Shown here: one piece after another, positions 45,303 through 58,110 of the stretch
Layout of the letters: each line of letters begins with the position of its first letter
Position numbering within the stretch: position 1 is the first letter of the stretch
Assembly (NCBI GenBank): GCA_029851415.1
Contig: CM056743.1
Span: 34,984,714-35,048,713 of the forward strand
DNA length: 64,000 nucleotides
Source of the DNA: Eretmocerus hayati
Lineage: Eukaryota > Arthropoda > Insecta > Hymenoptera > Aphelinidae
Direction of reading: 5' to 3'
Notes under the pieces: model-generated
Database searches by the model: none
Told to the model about the DNA's origin: nothing
The model's input: only the letters and a program-made list of their open reading frames with translations
Program-made: the position numbers and the translations under genes

Positions 45303-45365
45303 TAGGCAACCCGATACGCGAGATGCTAACGGACAAATTTTGGCTGGGCTTTTAATTATTTTAAT
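45303..45365. repeat. Flanking repeat R (direct copy of 43,487-43,550)
   Basis: GGCAACCCGATACGCGAGATGCTAACGGACAAATTTTGGCTGGGCTTTTAATTATTTTAA matches the left copy with a few changes. Confidence 0.75.
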
Positions 45366-45622
45366 TCTCCCTTTGAGGGGGTTTGATAGCGACTCGCGAG
45401 TAAAAGTGAAAACTGATAGTAGCAATAAACCCAAAAATCCATATTTGCATTCCTGGCTGCTCTGATTTTCATCTGTAAATTCGTAATATGAATTGAGATG
45501 AGGACAGAAATCATTTTTTAAACGCTTTTATTCCACTATACCTTGGTCTAGTTCTGGCCTTCTTTTCTAGTAATATTTTTTAGTTGAAAATTTTGGCTTC
45601 CGGTTTCATCGGCTGTGTATAA

Positions 45623-45791
45623 GGGTGCCTTTTCACGACGGCAAAATTTTCCCCCACAGCCCATCTCTCGTCGTTGGAGCGAGAGAGACAGTCCCCTGTT
45701 TTGGGGTCTCTAGACCGATAGTCTCTCTCTTTTGCTCCAATGGCGAGAGATGGGCTGTGGGGGAAAACGTTTGAGTCGTGAAAAAGCACCC
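45623..45791. mobile_element. MITE with TAA target duplication (PIF/Harbinger-like)
   Basis: The ends GGGTGCCTTTTCACGAC and GTCGTGAAAAAGCACCC are inverted, flanked by TAA at 45620-45622 and 45792-45794. Most of its 169 bp is self-complementary (CCCCCACAGCCCATCTCTCG against CGAGAGATGGGCTGTGGGGG). A 3-bp TAA duplication is typical of PIF/Harbinger. Confidence 0.75.
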
Positions 45792-46100
45792 TAACGCGCA
45801 GCAATCGATTCGCCTCGGCCTAGTTCTGTCCATTTTTTGTAGTGAAATTTTTTGGCTTTCCGTTTCTCGTACGTGTAAAATCGAGAGGGGAATCGACAAC
45901 CCTACTCAACTGACAAGGGGAACACCAACTATGTAGGTCCAGGATCTTGACGAAACTTTGGGAATCTTCTTGTTTTGGTGAGAAATGAAGGTACCCAGAA
46001 GGGTTTTGTCCAATGAGCCTCCTATCCCGAGATACAGCTATGGAAATTAGCATTCTCCACATAAGCCCATGTTAAAATGACACTTATATAGAAATAAGTA

Positions 46101-46751
46101 ATAAAAAAAGGTTAGAAAAAATGGATTTTTTACGACACGCTTTTATTCACAGCTCTAATATTTTTCTCAAAAACTAAAAAGCATAAAATAATCTGAAATT
46201 CCATCAGTCAGCCCAGTTCATTTTGAGAAAAATCTTATGACATGCCGTTGCCTACACCTGTTATCTCAGAAAATATTGTTGAATTCGGTGTTCATCTATC
46301 TCTCGGGGATCCCTCTCAACCCATCATGATGAATCTCGGAGAACATTCACTGTACCATAATTACAGATGATAAAAGCGTGGCGTGCTGAACTTCCGGGCA
46401 AGAAGTGCATGATCTATGGACATTTTCTCATTAGCAATCGAGAATCTGGATCATGGGAAAATAGCACTCCACGCTTTTATCATCTGTAATTATGGTACAG
46501 TGAATGTTCTCCGAGATTCATCATGATGGGTTGAGAGGGATCCCCGAGAGATAGATGAACACCGAATTCAAAAATTATTTTCTGAGATAACAGGTGTAGG
46601 CAACGGCATGTCATAAGATTTTTCTCAAAATGAACTGGGCTGACTGATGGAATTTCAGATTATTTTATGCTTTTTAGTTGTTGAGAAAAATATTAGAGCT
46701 GTGAATAAAAGCGTGTCGTAAAAAATCAATTTTTTCTAACCTTTTTTTATT
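46101..46751. mobile_element. Foldback element, ~280-bp near-perfect arms
   Basis: The arms at 46,101-46,381 and 46,469-46,751 match with only a few changes (AAAAAAGGTTAGAAAAAAT... outward, ...GATAAAAGCGTGG inward), separated by an ~87-bp spacer. A partial second copy lies at 57,420-57,795. No ORF is present. Confidence 0.88.
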
Positions 46752-47769
46752 TTATATTTTTTAGTCGGATGGTTATGCGTAAAGCATATCCGTGTCACTA
46801 AAAAAATATGAAACTGTAATAACAGTCATCTCATCTCGAGAGCCTGTGTGTGCGCGCGCCGCCAGCTGCCAGCAAAAATGCATCGAAAATGACGTATGGA
46901 TTACCAAGCCCTGCAGTAGAGTTTGGTTTGGTTGTTTAGCCAACCCTGGGCCGCTTTCGGTCTTTTGCTGCACGTAGTGGAAACGCGCGGCTGATGCATG
47001 TTAGGTTAGGGTAGAGTGCACGAGAAAGGCGGAGAGAGAGAGAGAGAGAGTCAAAAAAAGAGAGGCCCTCGACACGGGCGCGAAAATTTCAGAGAGCAAT
47101 AAATCTAACCTAAAAGCTCATCCGCGCGCTGACTAGCTCGGTACCGGAACCGCGTGTATGAAAAGGCTTTCTCTCTCTTGCTCTTACGGCGAGAGACGTG
47201 CCTGCTGACTAGTTGAGTACCGGATGCCTGTGCATGAAACAATATGGCCAAAGTGAAGTAGAATAAAAGCGTATAACAATGCTAACCTCCATCGCTGTAT
47301 CTCAAGATAGGAGCCCCATTGAACGAAACCCTTTTGGGTACCTTTATTTTTCACCAAAACAAGAAGATTTCCAAAGTTTCGCCAAGATCCAGGACTCGCA
47401 AGGTTGGTGCTCCCCTCGTGAGTGGTTTGTGCAAGTTTGGCTTCCGGTCACATGCTTTTAAACACGTGCTCGGGTAGCCGTGAATGAGCTTTAAACATTG
47501 GGATAAACTCGACGATTGATCAGTGCAGTGCTTGTCCTTATGTCTACTGTATCCAATGATGAGTGTGACTCGCGAAAGAGTGGCACCACGAGACACCCAT
47601 AGGGCTTTCCTAGTGCACGGATAGTTTCTTATGCATCGTGCAATTCTTTTCTGCGCGATTCTTTTTCATTTTCATCGGTCGCCCAAATTCTATCTCTAAT
47701 ATACTACGCCGGGCTTTACCACGAAGTTTGGCTCAGTGGATAAAAGCGTTTTTAAAAAATTCTTCTTAA

Positions 47770-50700
47770 CTTTTATACCATGACAAAATCTGTGAAATCA
47801 TGAACAATGATTTATTTTCGTTACATCGCTTGACTACCGTAACCTAGCCGCAACGAGCACGAGAATTACATGCAGGGAAATTATCCCTCAACCCCCGATT
47901 TTTATCGATTCATCAGACAGTTTGAAATCACAGCTGTCTACATGCAATTTTTCATTATTGTGACCGATGAATATGAAAGAATATTCCGTTACTGTTTGCT
48001 AGAAACTTTGATACGCCCGTGAGACGTGAGTCAAACATCGAATTTTAAAATGAGTTAATCTCGAAAATTTCATCGTCAACCCATATTTTTTTCAGCAGCA
48101 ATCGATCCGAAGGCTCTCAATTTATGAATTCTATCAGTTCCAGCTTCCTGGCCGGAAAATTCAGTAATTATCGAACCCCTTGTAACGCCCTCTACAAAAT
48201 CCTCAATTCCATCGCGAAATTGCACTACTCCAAGTCACCTGCGAATTTTCTTGAAATATATTTTCGTAATCTGCGAGCCATATGCAAACGTTTGCATAAT
48301 CCATCAAGAGGCCCGCGGAAAATAGAAGAGATGCCAACATGATATTATATTATCACAAAGCCAATTGATCCCACGAGAAACGAGATGCCAGAGATTTTTG
48401 AACCACCTCCCAGAGCATCCTCAAGCACAAAGGGCACAATTACTACACCCCCCCCCATCCCTCAACTCCCACATTCTCACTATATGAATTTCAGCTTTCG
48501 AGCTATATATTAACACTGTACAGCACATCAAGTCTGCGTTATTCACTCGGGTAGAAAACACCAAAGCAATACTACCTATACATATATGCTGTGAGAGACT
48601 CTAAAGCCAAAGCTCGAGAAGATAGGTAGAGCTTGGTGAAATAAGCGGAGCGAGCAAACACGGGAGGCCCGATGAAATATACCATGGTATATAAAACGGT
48701 AACAGCAGCATCAGCAACAGCCAGGAAACGATGGGTAAATTCACTTGGCGCTCGTCTTCATAGCCACTATATACTATCTCTATATACATATATCTATATG
48801 TAGCTATAAAGTGAGCTTGCAAAGCGCTGACGTACATACAGTACTACTACCTTGGACAGAATCTTGTAGCTCGTTGCTCTCGTCTTCTCGCAGTGCTCGT
48901 TGCACTTATCGCCCTAGCGCTTGGGTGTGCCCTTCCATAGATTCAAACCGCCCCCATAGTGTTCGTGTATTATAACATCGTTCATTTAGAGTAATAGGAG
49001 GTGGACTTGAGTAGCCGCTATTTAGTGAGATTTTTTTTAACTAGTGGCAGAAGGTTTTTGTTGTTACGATGTGTAACCGCCTTAGCTTACGATATAATGG
49101 TCTAAGATATATATATGACACAAGACACAACCCATTAACGGTGATTTCTTATCACGCAGAGAAACGCCTTATTCTTATTAGTTCTCTGTGGCTTGTTTAC
49201 TAGATTGTCTGACGTGGGTGTGTTAGAGAAATGTTACACCTTGAAAATTGCTTAATAATGATGCAATGGACTGCGATAGTTCATTGTCACTGTTGATGGT
49301 TTATCGTTTGATCTATTGCAAGCTCAGAATAATTGGATGAGTTTCGAAAGGAAATTTATAATTCTATATCGTACCGGTAAAGTCGTGTTACAGGGATCAG
49401 AAAAGATGGTATGAAAAAATGTATGCGGTGAGCTTTCTGTACTATCTGGTGAGTTTCCCACAACCGACGCTCAAAGGACATCATCCCTTTTTGTAGAAAG
49501 AGTCATCCCGAGTATGTTGAGCACGTAGACTCTTTTGCGAATATGTAGGGTACGCGGAATGAGATGAAAATTTTCGTTTGAGCAAATATTTGCCGAGTAA
49601 GCTTCATCGTGGTCGGTTTCATTTCTGCGAGTGAAACGGTTTCGAACACTCTTTCGTTGATGATTTTTTAAGGAAATTTCCTTCTCGTGAAGTTTATGAC
49701 TGCGCTCGGAGTAAATGAGGGAGTTATAGAAGTACAGAGGTGCACATTGATGTTTTTTGCGACAAATACGAAGAATTATGATTGTTCTTGATTAAATTCA
49801 TTTGATAATATGATGCACCTACAGGGTGCTTCAGGAGTGAGTTCCCGCTCTGGAAAATTCGGAACTGACACCAGACATGAAAAAAATCCGAATAGCAATA
49901 TGTGTCTCCCAAATTCGAAGGGAAAACTCATAATTAGGCTAAGATTTGACCTTGAACATGGTTCTGATGGTTTCTGGAAGTTGGATCCAGTTTTTGAATA
50001 GGAACTCCTAATTTGACTCCTGGTTCTGAGAGATCACAACATTCACATCAACACATGACTTTTATCCAATTTTTCAGATGACTTTTGAAGGCCATTTGAG
50101 GAATGAAATTGTCTGGATAACTATCCAACGTAAATCTGAATAACTATTCAACGTACCAAAGCTTGACAATAGTCTATATTCTTTATAAAAGTTTCTTCTA
50201 CCTGACTCTTGATCTGTGATCTTGAACATAGTCTTCTCATTTACTTTACCTTCATCGCGTGTCAATTCAAGTATCAATTCTTTTCTGACTTAGGATTTTT
50301 GCCAATTCTGTGAGTTATGCTGAGTATTTAAACCCATAGTCACAGGTCAGAGATCAAACAAACTGTATGATTTTTTTTCTGAGAATGACTCCCCTAATAC
50401 CCTGGTTCAGTAACCCTGTAACGCCCGAGGTATCAAGGAAACGAAAATTATATTCATTTTTATTTGAAATTTCTCAATTTGGTCCCCCAACAAGGGTCAC
50501 GCACCGCAATTTCCTGAAAATATCCGGAACCATCATTTTTTGAGCGGGGCATTGGGCATTTATCAGGAATCAAATCGAGTACACATGCAATTTCTTGCAT
50601 TCAATGAAAGCGCTTGGAGCGTACATTTCCAAACTTTTGGAGTAAATTTATAATAAAAGAGTAGACAAACATGGAACATCGAGAATATTATGAAATTACT

Positions 50701-53700
50701 AGGGTTATCTCATTTTTACTTATTAGACAGCTGAATTATCGATTGCCGATGTACGAAGAAATGCCTAATAATGAGTCCTGGAGGACTCACTTGAGATACA
50801 ATCACAATCCACATGCCCAAATATTTTTTGACGTGAAACATTCCCATGCATGGGTACAATACCGCGGAAGTCCAGTGGATCATGTATATAACCGAAAACT
50901 CACTTTTTCATCGAGACTCACGCAAGCATTGAATTTCTTGTACTTCCAAAAACTATGTACGCGTTATCGGTACTTTGGATAGTCACAGGCAGTCATAGTT
51001 TTGACATAGAAGAAAGTAATCACCGTGCAAAATTCTCGTGATATTTCCATGAATCTCTACGTCATAAAAGTGGGTTCTTCGGGACCCTCAAAGTGTTAGA
51101 GGGTTAAGGTCAGTCCGAAGGGAATCCAAATTTTTCGCTCAATAGATGGCGCGTCGACCGCATTGCATACGATCGGAAAATATGTGTAGCTATTTTTCCT
51201 TATTGTAGATCACCCTCTCATTTCTAGCCTAACAGTGACAATGTAAACAAAGCAACATAGAATTTCCAATCGGATGAGATATTTCACATAAAAAAATATG
51301 CATTATATCCGATGAAAATCATAACTCTTCGGCACACTGAGTGAGTTATAATGCTCGATGCTCACACCTCTTCCAGGTTTTTTTGAAGGGGATTTAAAAC
51401 TTTTCGACGTGGGAGGGCGAGGGCTCATTGGATTAGAAATTTCAATATACAGGGGGGCTGCTATCTCATTCTGTCCGAGAATGATTTGTTGATGCATGAT
51501 AAACATAAATTCGAGACACCTACGTGTGTAGACCCCATTATTAGTTCCAAGTTTTCTCGTTTCCTACTCAACAGATTGACACGAGTTTTCGTGTAGCTCT
51601 GTGAACTACGACTTGGAAGGCGGGATGATATTTGGCCAACTCATCCAATTCCAACGAAAGCGTGTAAATAATAATTCCGCTACCAGAATCATTGCATGTA
51701 GCCGCCACCTGAAAGTACGCCGGTGAGTGTCCGGTTGCGGTTCTGCGGGGACTCCGGATTGGCCTTGGGCATTGAACTATTATTTACAGACTTTTGACCT
51801 CAAGACGACCCCTGAGGTTCATCAACAAAAACTTACGAGAAGTCAGTCATAAGTGAACTTAGAACCTCTAACATGAAACCTCCTCAATATAGAAGCCCAA
51901 GTACCTTGAACCCACAATCCAGATCGTTTCAACCCCCATAAGACTCCTAGATGGCATATAGAAAATGAACAAAAGTCAAATTTGAATGTAAATTTGAATG
52001 CTCTTCCAGAATCCGGAAGTTAAGTATAGGGGCGAGGATAGGGGTTTCGCTTTGAAAAATTGAATTTGGCCTCCGAAAGACCTTAGAGATCACATTCAAG
52101 GTCAAATCTGACTTCACTTTTGAGTTTCCTTTCTCGTTGTTATGAGGTATTTTGATATCTGGGACTAATTTCGTACTTGAAAGGGACGGGGGAGTCTGAC
52201 TTTTGGGACATTCTGTTTACCCGCTCAAGCAAACATCAAATAACTTCATTACTTCAAATTTTCAACCAGCCTTGGGATCAATAATTTGGAAAATTCAGAA
52301 TCTTTCATTGAATTCTGTGAAGAATAATTCAATTTTACAAGAGGGACAGACTGAGTGAAGCGGATACAGATAGAAAAAAAAATTACTATTCCCAACACAT
52401 AGAACCTAGAATAGTTTGATAGACAGACGCCATTCACACGTGCTCGAAAGTATTTAAAATTTGAATTGGAATTCATTTTGTGATTGACAGCTAAATTTAG
52501 AACTCGAAAATGAATTGCGATTCAGCTTTCCAAGACTCAATTTCGAGATTTGCATAAAACGCATTCGTATGAATGATGCAACAGTGCATACGTATTGGTA
52601 ATCCTCGACAAGAATTCACTCTAAAAATCGATGAGGATAACTTTGCTGAAATGCGATGGATACAGAATGATAGTGCAAAAATTTCTTTCCTTCATCGATG
52701 AATATTGAGTGCTTGATGTTGAAATTCTCTCATGCAAAAATGAGATCACAAATATATCTGAAACAGAACAAGTACATAAATCTCAAAGTCCCTCTTCACT
52801 CTCTCAACGTATCATGAATATATTTCCCGAAGCGCCTTTAGGGAAAATCTGTCTGAAATTGAATCTCTTATCGAGACAAAATTGAATGGCCTTCTTGACG
52901 TAAAACAAGTTTCTTCAACAAAAGAAAGACGAAGGGCACGACACATGATGGATAATTTTTTGAAAATATTTTCTCTGTCCAGAGGCTTGAGAACTATGAT
53001 ATTACGCGTAATACAAAGAGATGGGGAAAAAAGTCGTCAGAGCTGCCAACATGCTCTCATCGCAACAAGTTATTACCAGATCAAAGGGACCCGGCCTGAT
53101 ACATAGCATATGTATAGCAAAGGATTTCTCACGTTCGCAATCCAAAAACAAAGCCTGTGTCAAAAGCTGGCTGACATGTAATACTTACGTGTACTACGTG
53201 ATGCAATACCTAGCAAGCTTTTGCGCATCCCTGGGATCAAAGTAGTCCAACAAAAGAAGATATCCTGAGAAGAGATGTAGACACCAAAGTCTGACTTTCG
53301 TGTAGCTAGCTGCATCAGCAGCTTTTATATCAGTCAGGTCGGATTTGTCTCTCGAGCTTCTGAGAATTGTTCGAATGAAAAGTTTATTGCGGTTGACAAT
53401 CTCGAAATTGAATCAGTGTCTTTTTTGCAGCTAGTGTGGTTTTACAAAATTTTGTTCAATGCTGAGTCGATAGTTTTACTCATCGACTACAGCGTGGAAC
53501 TTTCGGTCAATCTTCTATAGATTGCTTCGTTGTGATATCGAATTCAATTGTATAGGAGCTATTTGAAACTTTTTGTTTGGGACGACTTTCTGAAAATCGA
53601 TTGAGAACCAAGTTTCGAGCTCTGATACTGTCTGGTGTAGAAAGCTACGGCTAATTTTTTTTTCCCGTAACACTTTGGTTCATCAGATTTCAATTTATTC

Positions 53701-53960
53701 ATGAAGAAAATATTGAAACTTGTGCTCGTGCTCATAAATATATTACAAAATGTGGAAAGAATTAGAAATAAAAGATTAATATTCAAAGAAAAATGCTTTT
53801 TAACGCGTTCACTACGACGTCGAACTCCGGCATTCCATCCCAGAGTGCCAGAGAGTACAAACGCGTGATTTTGGACATATAAAAGTCAAATCTCTTCGAA
53901 TGTTACCAGTTTGACATCTATTCACAAGATCCTCACGAATTTATGCTGGTCTCACCAATG
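47770..53960. other. No recognisable gene
   Basis: About 6.2 kb of AT-rich sequence. The longest ATG frame, 103 codons at 50,671-50,982 plus, has no family resemblance. Frames at 48,124-48,342 and 49,810-50,001 are likewise unassigned. A C-run lies at 48,448-48,460 and a TATATA-rich stretch at 48,770-48,805. Exons of a host gene with long introns cannot be excluded. Confidence 0.4.
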
Positions 53961-53970
53961 GGACCCGTGA

Positions 53971-55843
53971 AAAGGACCCCGCACCAAATACATTGTTTTT
54001 GGGTCTCTGTAATTTTCAACGAGACTTGGCAGACAGATAAATTGGAATGCGCTGAACAAATGTTCAAATGGAGTCGAGTTTCTATCGGTTACGTTTATTG
54101 AGATATTTGTCCCGAAAGCTGTGGAGAATGCAGGCCATTGTGGGGGTTAGGATAGCGAATCGAACGTCAACATTGGCACAATGTATACATATAGCATCTT
54201 TGCACTCGGCGCTCTTTTGCAGTTTCTGGGTGGCTTTGAGGCTGCGGTAGATAGATTTATGATTAAGAAAAAAACAATAAAAACCTCAAAAATTGAGCTT
54301 GAATGATTTATCAACAAAAACAAGGCCTGAATATCGTTTGCTAGCTGGCTCAAAGGAAGTCGAATATTCAAGCCTACTCGAATGCTGAGTTTCGGGTCGC
54401 GTTACTCGGTCCTTGTGTTGTTTCTTTCTCAAGATGTCAAGGACTGAAATAAATACATGTCTTACTGATAAAGTATAGATTCTTTTCATTCAATTGATGT
54501 CTAGATTATTCGAGTTAAATACTACAAGGTCTTCATCATTTGCGTAAACAGAATATACACTTTTTCGTGTTCTTATAAAAGGAAGGAAGAAGAGAAAAGT
54601 TTATCCATTGACCGATTGGTTGATTAGTTGAATGATAAAACGGCCTTGTCTATACGGCCGGACTCGCGTACGCGAAACAAGGGTTCTGGTGGACGACGCA
54701 TGTAACGTCTTCGCCGAAAAAATCCCTAGGGGATCCTTCGCGTACGCGAAAGACCGCGGCCCCTGGGCCCAGTCTTCGCGTACGCGAAAGGGCGCATTCT
54801 TCACGAGCTTCGGAAAGCCGCCTCGTGAAAGTCTTCGCGTGCGCCAACTAGAAGATTCTTCGCGTACGCGAAGGGAGCCCATTTTTCACGTACGCGAAAA
54901 TTTTCCGATTCGCGCACGCGAAGACTTTTGCGCGGCAGCTTTGGAAATTTTTCGCATACGTGAAGGGGCCACGGTTTCGCGTGCGCCAAAACTTTGCAAG
55001 GTGCCACAGGCACATTCTCGCGTATGCGAAGGAGGAACTCTTCGCATACGCAAAGAGTTCCTGATTTCGCACACGCGGAGAATCCCTGATTTCGCATACG
55101 CGACAATGGCGTGGAATTGATTCTCGCTTCAATACAAACTCACAGGGGCACCTGCTGCGTGCGCAAGCAGCTGAAATTTGAAATTCTATCTTCACATGAC
55201 CTATAGGTCGGAAATTGGATTTTTGCGAATGCTTAAGGTGTCTTTCGCGTGTGCTACATCTATAAATAATATATGTATATATATATATATGTGCTACATC
55301 TTACAATAATCTAGACATCATTTGAATGAAAAGAATCTATACTTTATCAGTAAGACATGGATTTATTCCAGTTGAGACATCTTGAGAAAGAAACGACACA
55401 AGGGCCGAGTAACGCGACACGAAACTCAGCATTCGAGTAAGCTTGAATATTAGACTTCCCTTGAGCCAGCTAGCAAACGATATTCAGGCCTTGTTTCCGT
55501 TGATAAATCATTCGAGCTCAATTTTTGAGGTTTTTATTGTTTTTTTCTTAATCATAAATCTATCTACTGCAGCCTCGAAGCCACCCAAAAACTGCACAAA
55601 AGCGCCGAGTGCAAAAGTGCTATATGTATACATTGTGCCAATATTGACGTTCGATTCGTCATCCTAATCTCCATAATGGCCTGCATTTTCCACAGCTTTC
55701 GGGACAAATATCTCAATAACCGTGACCGATAGGAACTCGACTCCATTTGAAAATTTGTCTAGCGCATTTCAATCTATCTCTCTGCCAAATCTCGTTGAAA
55801 ATTACAGAGACCCAAAAACAATGTATTTGGTGCGGGGTCCTTT
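53971..55843. mobile_element. Foldback element (~540-bp arms) enclosing a palindrome array
   Basis: The arms at 53,971-54,510 and 55,306-55,843 are reverse complements at roughly 85-90% by eye. AAAGGACCCCGCACCAAATACATTG mirrors CAATGTATTTGGTGCGGGGTCCTTT at the outside, and GATGTCTAGATTATT mirrors AATAATCTAGACATC inside. The ~795-bp centre holds the TTCGCGTACGCGAA array and an AT-rich stretch with a (TA)n run near 55,270. Frames in the arms are mirrored and carry no known motif. Confidence 0.85.
54663..55104. repeat. Array of 13 palindromic TTCGCGTACGCGAA motifs
   Basis: Motif starts: 54663, 54737, 54775, 54834, 54859, 54885, 54909, 54951, 54976, 55017, 55041, 55066 and 55091. Four are the full consensus or differ only at the outer base pairs; the rest differ mostly by C-to-T or G-to-A at CpG steps. 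Seven of the twelve spacings are 24-26 bp. Spacers are unique and GC-richer than the region. Open frames on both strands across the array (up to 162 codons) arise because the motif has no stop in any frame. Confidence 0.9.
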
Positions 55844-56229
55844 CTATCGTGCAATGGGGGATGGCGTGAATGATCGGATTACCAAAATTAGTGATCCTAA
55901 GATGTATGTTATTTAGCTTTTTGGGAGCATTTGTTGGTTAACCGGTATTATCCAGGTAATTCGCTTTGCATGACCTGAGCACTGAGCTTTATTTGTCTGG
56001 TATGAAGCGCGGAGCGCGGTTGTAGTCTACGAACGTATAATTTTCTACATCCGTGAAATCTGTCCGAATACGGGTAGTGATGGTAAGAAATGAAGAGGAT
56101 CCGTGATTCACAAAATTACTCAGCTGAGGATATTTATTACAAATAACACTACAAAACGGTACAAGTAGAGATGCGCTCCGTACGGCGAGAGCGCTCGGAC
56201 TGACGCGCAGCGACGCGTCAGGTCTGTGA

Positions 56230-56492
56230 GGGTGATGACAGATAAAGCGCTACGCTACGATTTTGCGCCACGCCACGACGCGCTATCGCACGCCACGACC
56301 CAAAAATTCTTTCCAGCGAACCCGACCATTGATGGACTGGATTTATTGTTATAGTATCAACCGTAGATTATGAAAATGAATCAAATCTATCTATGGTCGA
56401 GTTTGCTGGAATGAAGTTTTGGGTCGAGGCGCGCGATAGCGCGTCGTGGCGTGGCGCAAAATCGTAGCGTAGCGCTTTATCTGTCATCACCC
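56230..56492. mobile_element. MITE with TGA target duplication
   Basis: GGGTGATGACAGATAAAGCG..TACGATTTTGCGCC and its complement form arms of about 100 bp. They are flanked by TGA at 56227-56229 and 56493-56495. The GGGTG ends and 3-bp duplication resemble the 45,623 MITE, so both may use the same transposase type (PIF/Harbinger-like, inference). Confidence 0.75.
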
Positions 56493-56946
56493 TGACACGA
56501 CAGTGTAAGAGATTGGCGCAAGCCGCGCTCACATGAGTATCGAACAAAATCCATGAGACAGAGGTTCTTATCCGAGAAACTCTTCAATTTTTTTGAATAT
56601 AAACAAAAAAGATCCTCGTACATGGTGAGATGGAACAGATCGTCGAGAGGGAAAGTGCAGTGGCTATGTCAACCATTTACTCGGTGTGCCTCAAGGTTAT
56701 TGCGCGTCTAAGTTTCTGGTTACTCGGCTCCATGTCGCTCAAATCACGCGTATGTGGGCTCATTTTGCAGTTTTTGACATAAGCTTTCGAATGAGTAGGA
56801 ACAGTCTAACACTGCTCTGATTCAATTTTCGTCACTCCTCAATCACTATTACCGTGCTCCGAGTAATTGCGAAACTCAGATATGACACGATATGTATTCT
56901 GAACACCGATAATAATGATCACAAAGAAAGGCCTGGTTACTCCGTC

Positions 56947-57255
56947 GGGCGCACGCGTTGCTCAGGTCAGTCTTTCCACCCTCCCTACGCCGCAGTCAGC
57001 TTTTGCCAATATGGCCGCCTCGGGGGAGGCGATCTGATTGGCTGAAAAAAACAGCAGCTGGCAATTTTTTGACTCCAACGCTTACAACAGTGCAGTGATG
57101 TGTTATGAATCTTCAACAGCCGGACAACCGTCAACCTGTAGCAAATGTCTGCTCCATTTTGTTGTTTTTTTTTTTCAGCCAATTAGATCGCCTCCCTCGA
57201 GGTGGCCATATTAGCAGAAAACGACTACGGGCATCACCCGAGCAACGCGTGCTCC
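56947..57255. mobile_element. Inverted-repeat element with CACGCGTTGCTC ends
   Basis: GGCGCACGCGTTGCTC..ATGGCCGCCTCGGGGGAGGCGATCTGATTGGCTGAAAAAAA on the left is mirrored by TTTTTTTTTCAGCCAATTAGATCGCCTCCCTCGAGGTGGCCAT..GAGCAACGCGTGCTCC on the right. Arms are about 110 bp with a ~90-bp spacer. Confidence 0.7.
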
Positions 57256-57419
57256 CTGCAGACCTGTCTTTATGTCCATAGTTGTGCACACTGGAAAGAT
57301 CAAATTAATGAGCGTCTAGTCGAAAGTCAATTATTAGAAGTTACGCGACATGACCAAAATAACTAGATCTAGGACGGAGAAAACACCAACTCAGTGAAGT
57401 AGAATAAGAGTGTATAATA

Positions 57420-57795
57420 ATAAAAAAAGGTTAGAAAAAATGGAGTTTATACGATACGCTTTCATTCACGGCTCTAATATTTTTCTCAACAACTAAAAAG
57501 CATGAAATAATCTGAAATTCCATCAGTCAGCCCAATTCATTCTGAGAAAAATCTTATGACATGCCGTTGCCTACACCTATTATCTCAGAAAATAGTTGTT
57601 GAATTCGGTGTTCATCTATCTCTCGGGGAACCCTCTCGACCCATTATGATGAATCTCGGAGAACATTCACTGTACCATAATTACAGATGATAAATTCGTG
57701 GAGTGCTATTTCCCCATACTTCAAATTCTCGATTGCTGATGAGAAAATGTCCATAGATCATGCACTTCTTGCACGGAAACTCAGCACGCCACGTT
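57420..57795. mobile_element. Partial copy of the 46,101 foldback family
   Basis: Matches the left arm and part of the spacer of 46,101-46,751, then breaks off after CACGTTTTCATCATTATC into an unrelated GC-richer stretch (57,830-57,900). The other arm is missing. Confidence 0.8.
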
Positions 57796-57964
57796 TTCAT
57801 CATTATCATTTCATTTCATTTCATTACAATAATTAAGCCGCGGGCAAAATCCCGTCCGTCCGGATCCCCCCGAGCAGGGCTGCCAACATAAAATCGTAAG
57901 CAGGGTTGCCAACTTGACGGAAAAAAATATGAGTTGGTATTATGAGAGCGACAATGGACCTTAT

Positions 57965-58110
57965 GTGTCACAAGTATCTAAGTACTTATCATCTAAGTTT
58001 ATCTTATCATCTAAGATCATCTAAGATCATCTATGATCATCTTAAAAATATCTTCTGATTATCTTTTCATCTGATTGTCATATTTTGATTATCTTTTTAT
58101 CTTTTGGTTA
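57965..58110. repeat. Degenerate ATCATCTAAG / TTATCTTNTGAT repeats
   Basis: Short words ATCATCTAAGATC and GATTATCTTTT are repeated head-to-tail with many changes. Confidence 0.6.

Larger units (their letters stand above)
45519..47765. mobile_element. Composite long foldback element
   Basis: The left arm (45,519-46,070) and right arm (47,255-47,765) are imperfect reverse complements. AAACGCTTTTATTCCACT is mirrored by AGTGGATAAAAGCGTTT. GGTCCAGGATCTTGACGAAACTTTGGGAATCTTCTTGTTTTGG is mirrored by CCAAAACAAGAAGATTTCCAAAGTTTCGCCAAGATCCAGGA. Between them lie another foldback (46,101-46,751) and a GA-repeat (47,030-47,050). A TAA-flanked hairpin (45,623-45,791) sits in the left arm, so insertions are nested. 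Confidence 0.7.

Noticed and set aside
50671..50982. 103-codon plus-strand ORF as a gene
   Set aside because: Begins with ATG but shows no domain, codon or splice support; length is within chance expectation for this much sequence.
54663..55104. CRISPR-like array of short palindromic repeats with unique spacers
   Set aside because: This is an insect-type genome; the repeat is only 14 bp, spacing is irregular, and there are no cas genes. The array sits inside a foldback transposon.
54601..55195. Overlapping frames on both strands (up to 162 codons) across the palindrome array
   Set aside because: The palindrome TTCGCGTACGCGAA contains no stop in any frame, so frames stay open on both strands; no conserved protein features.
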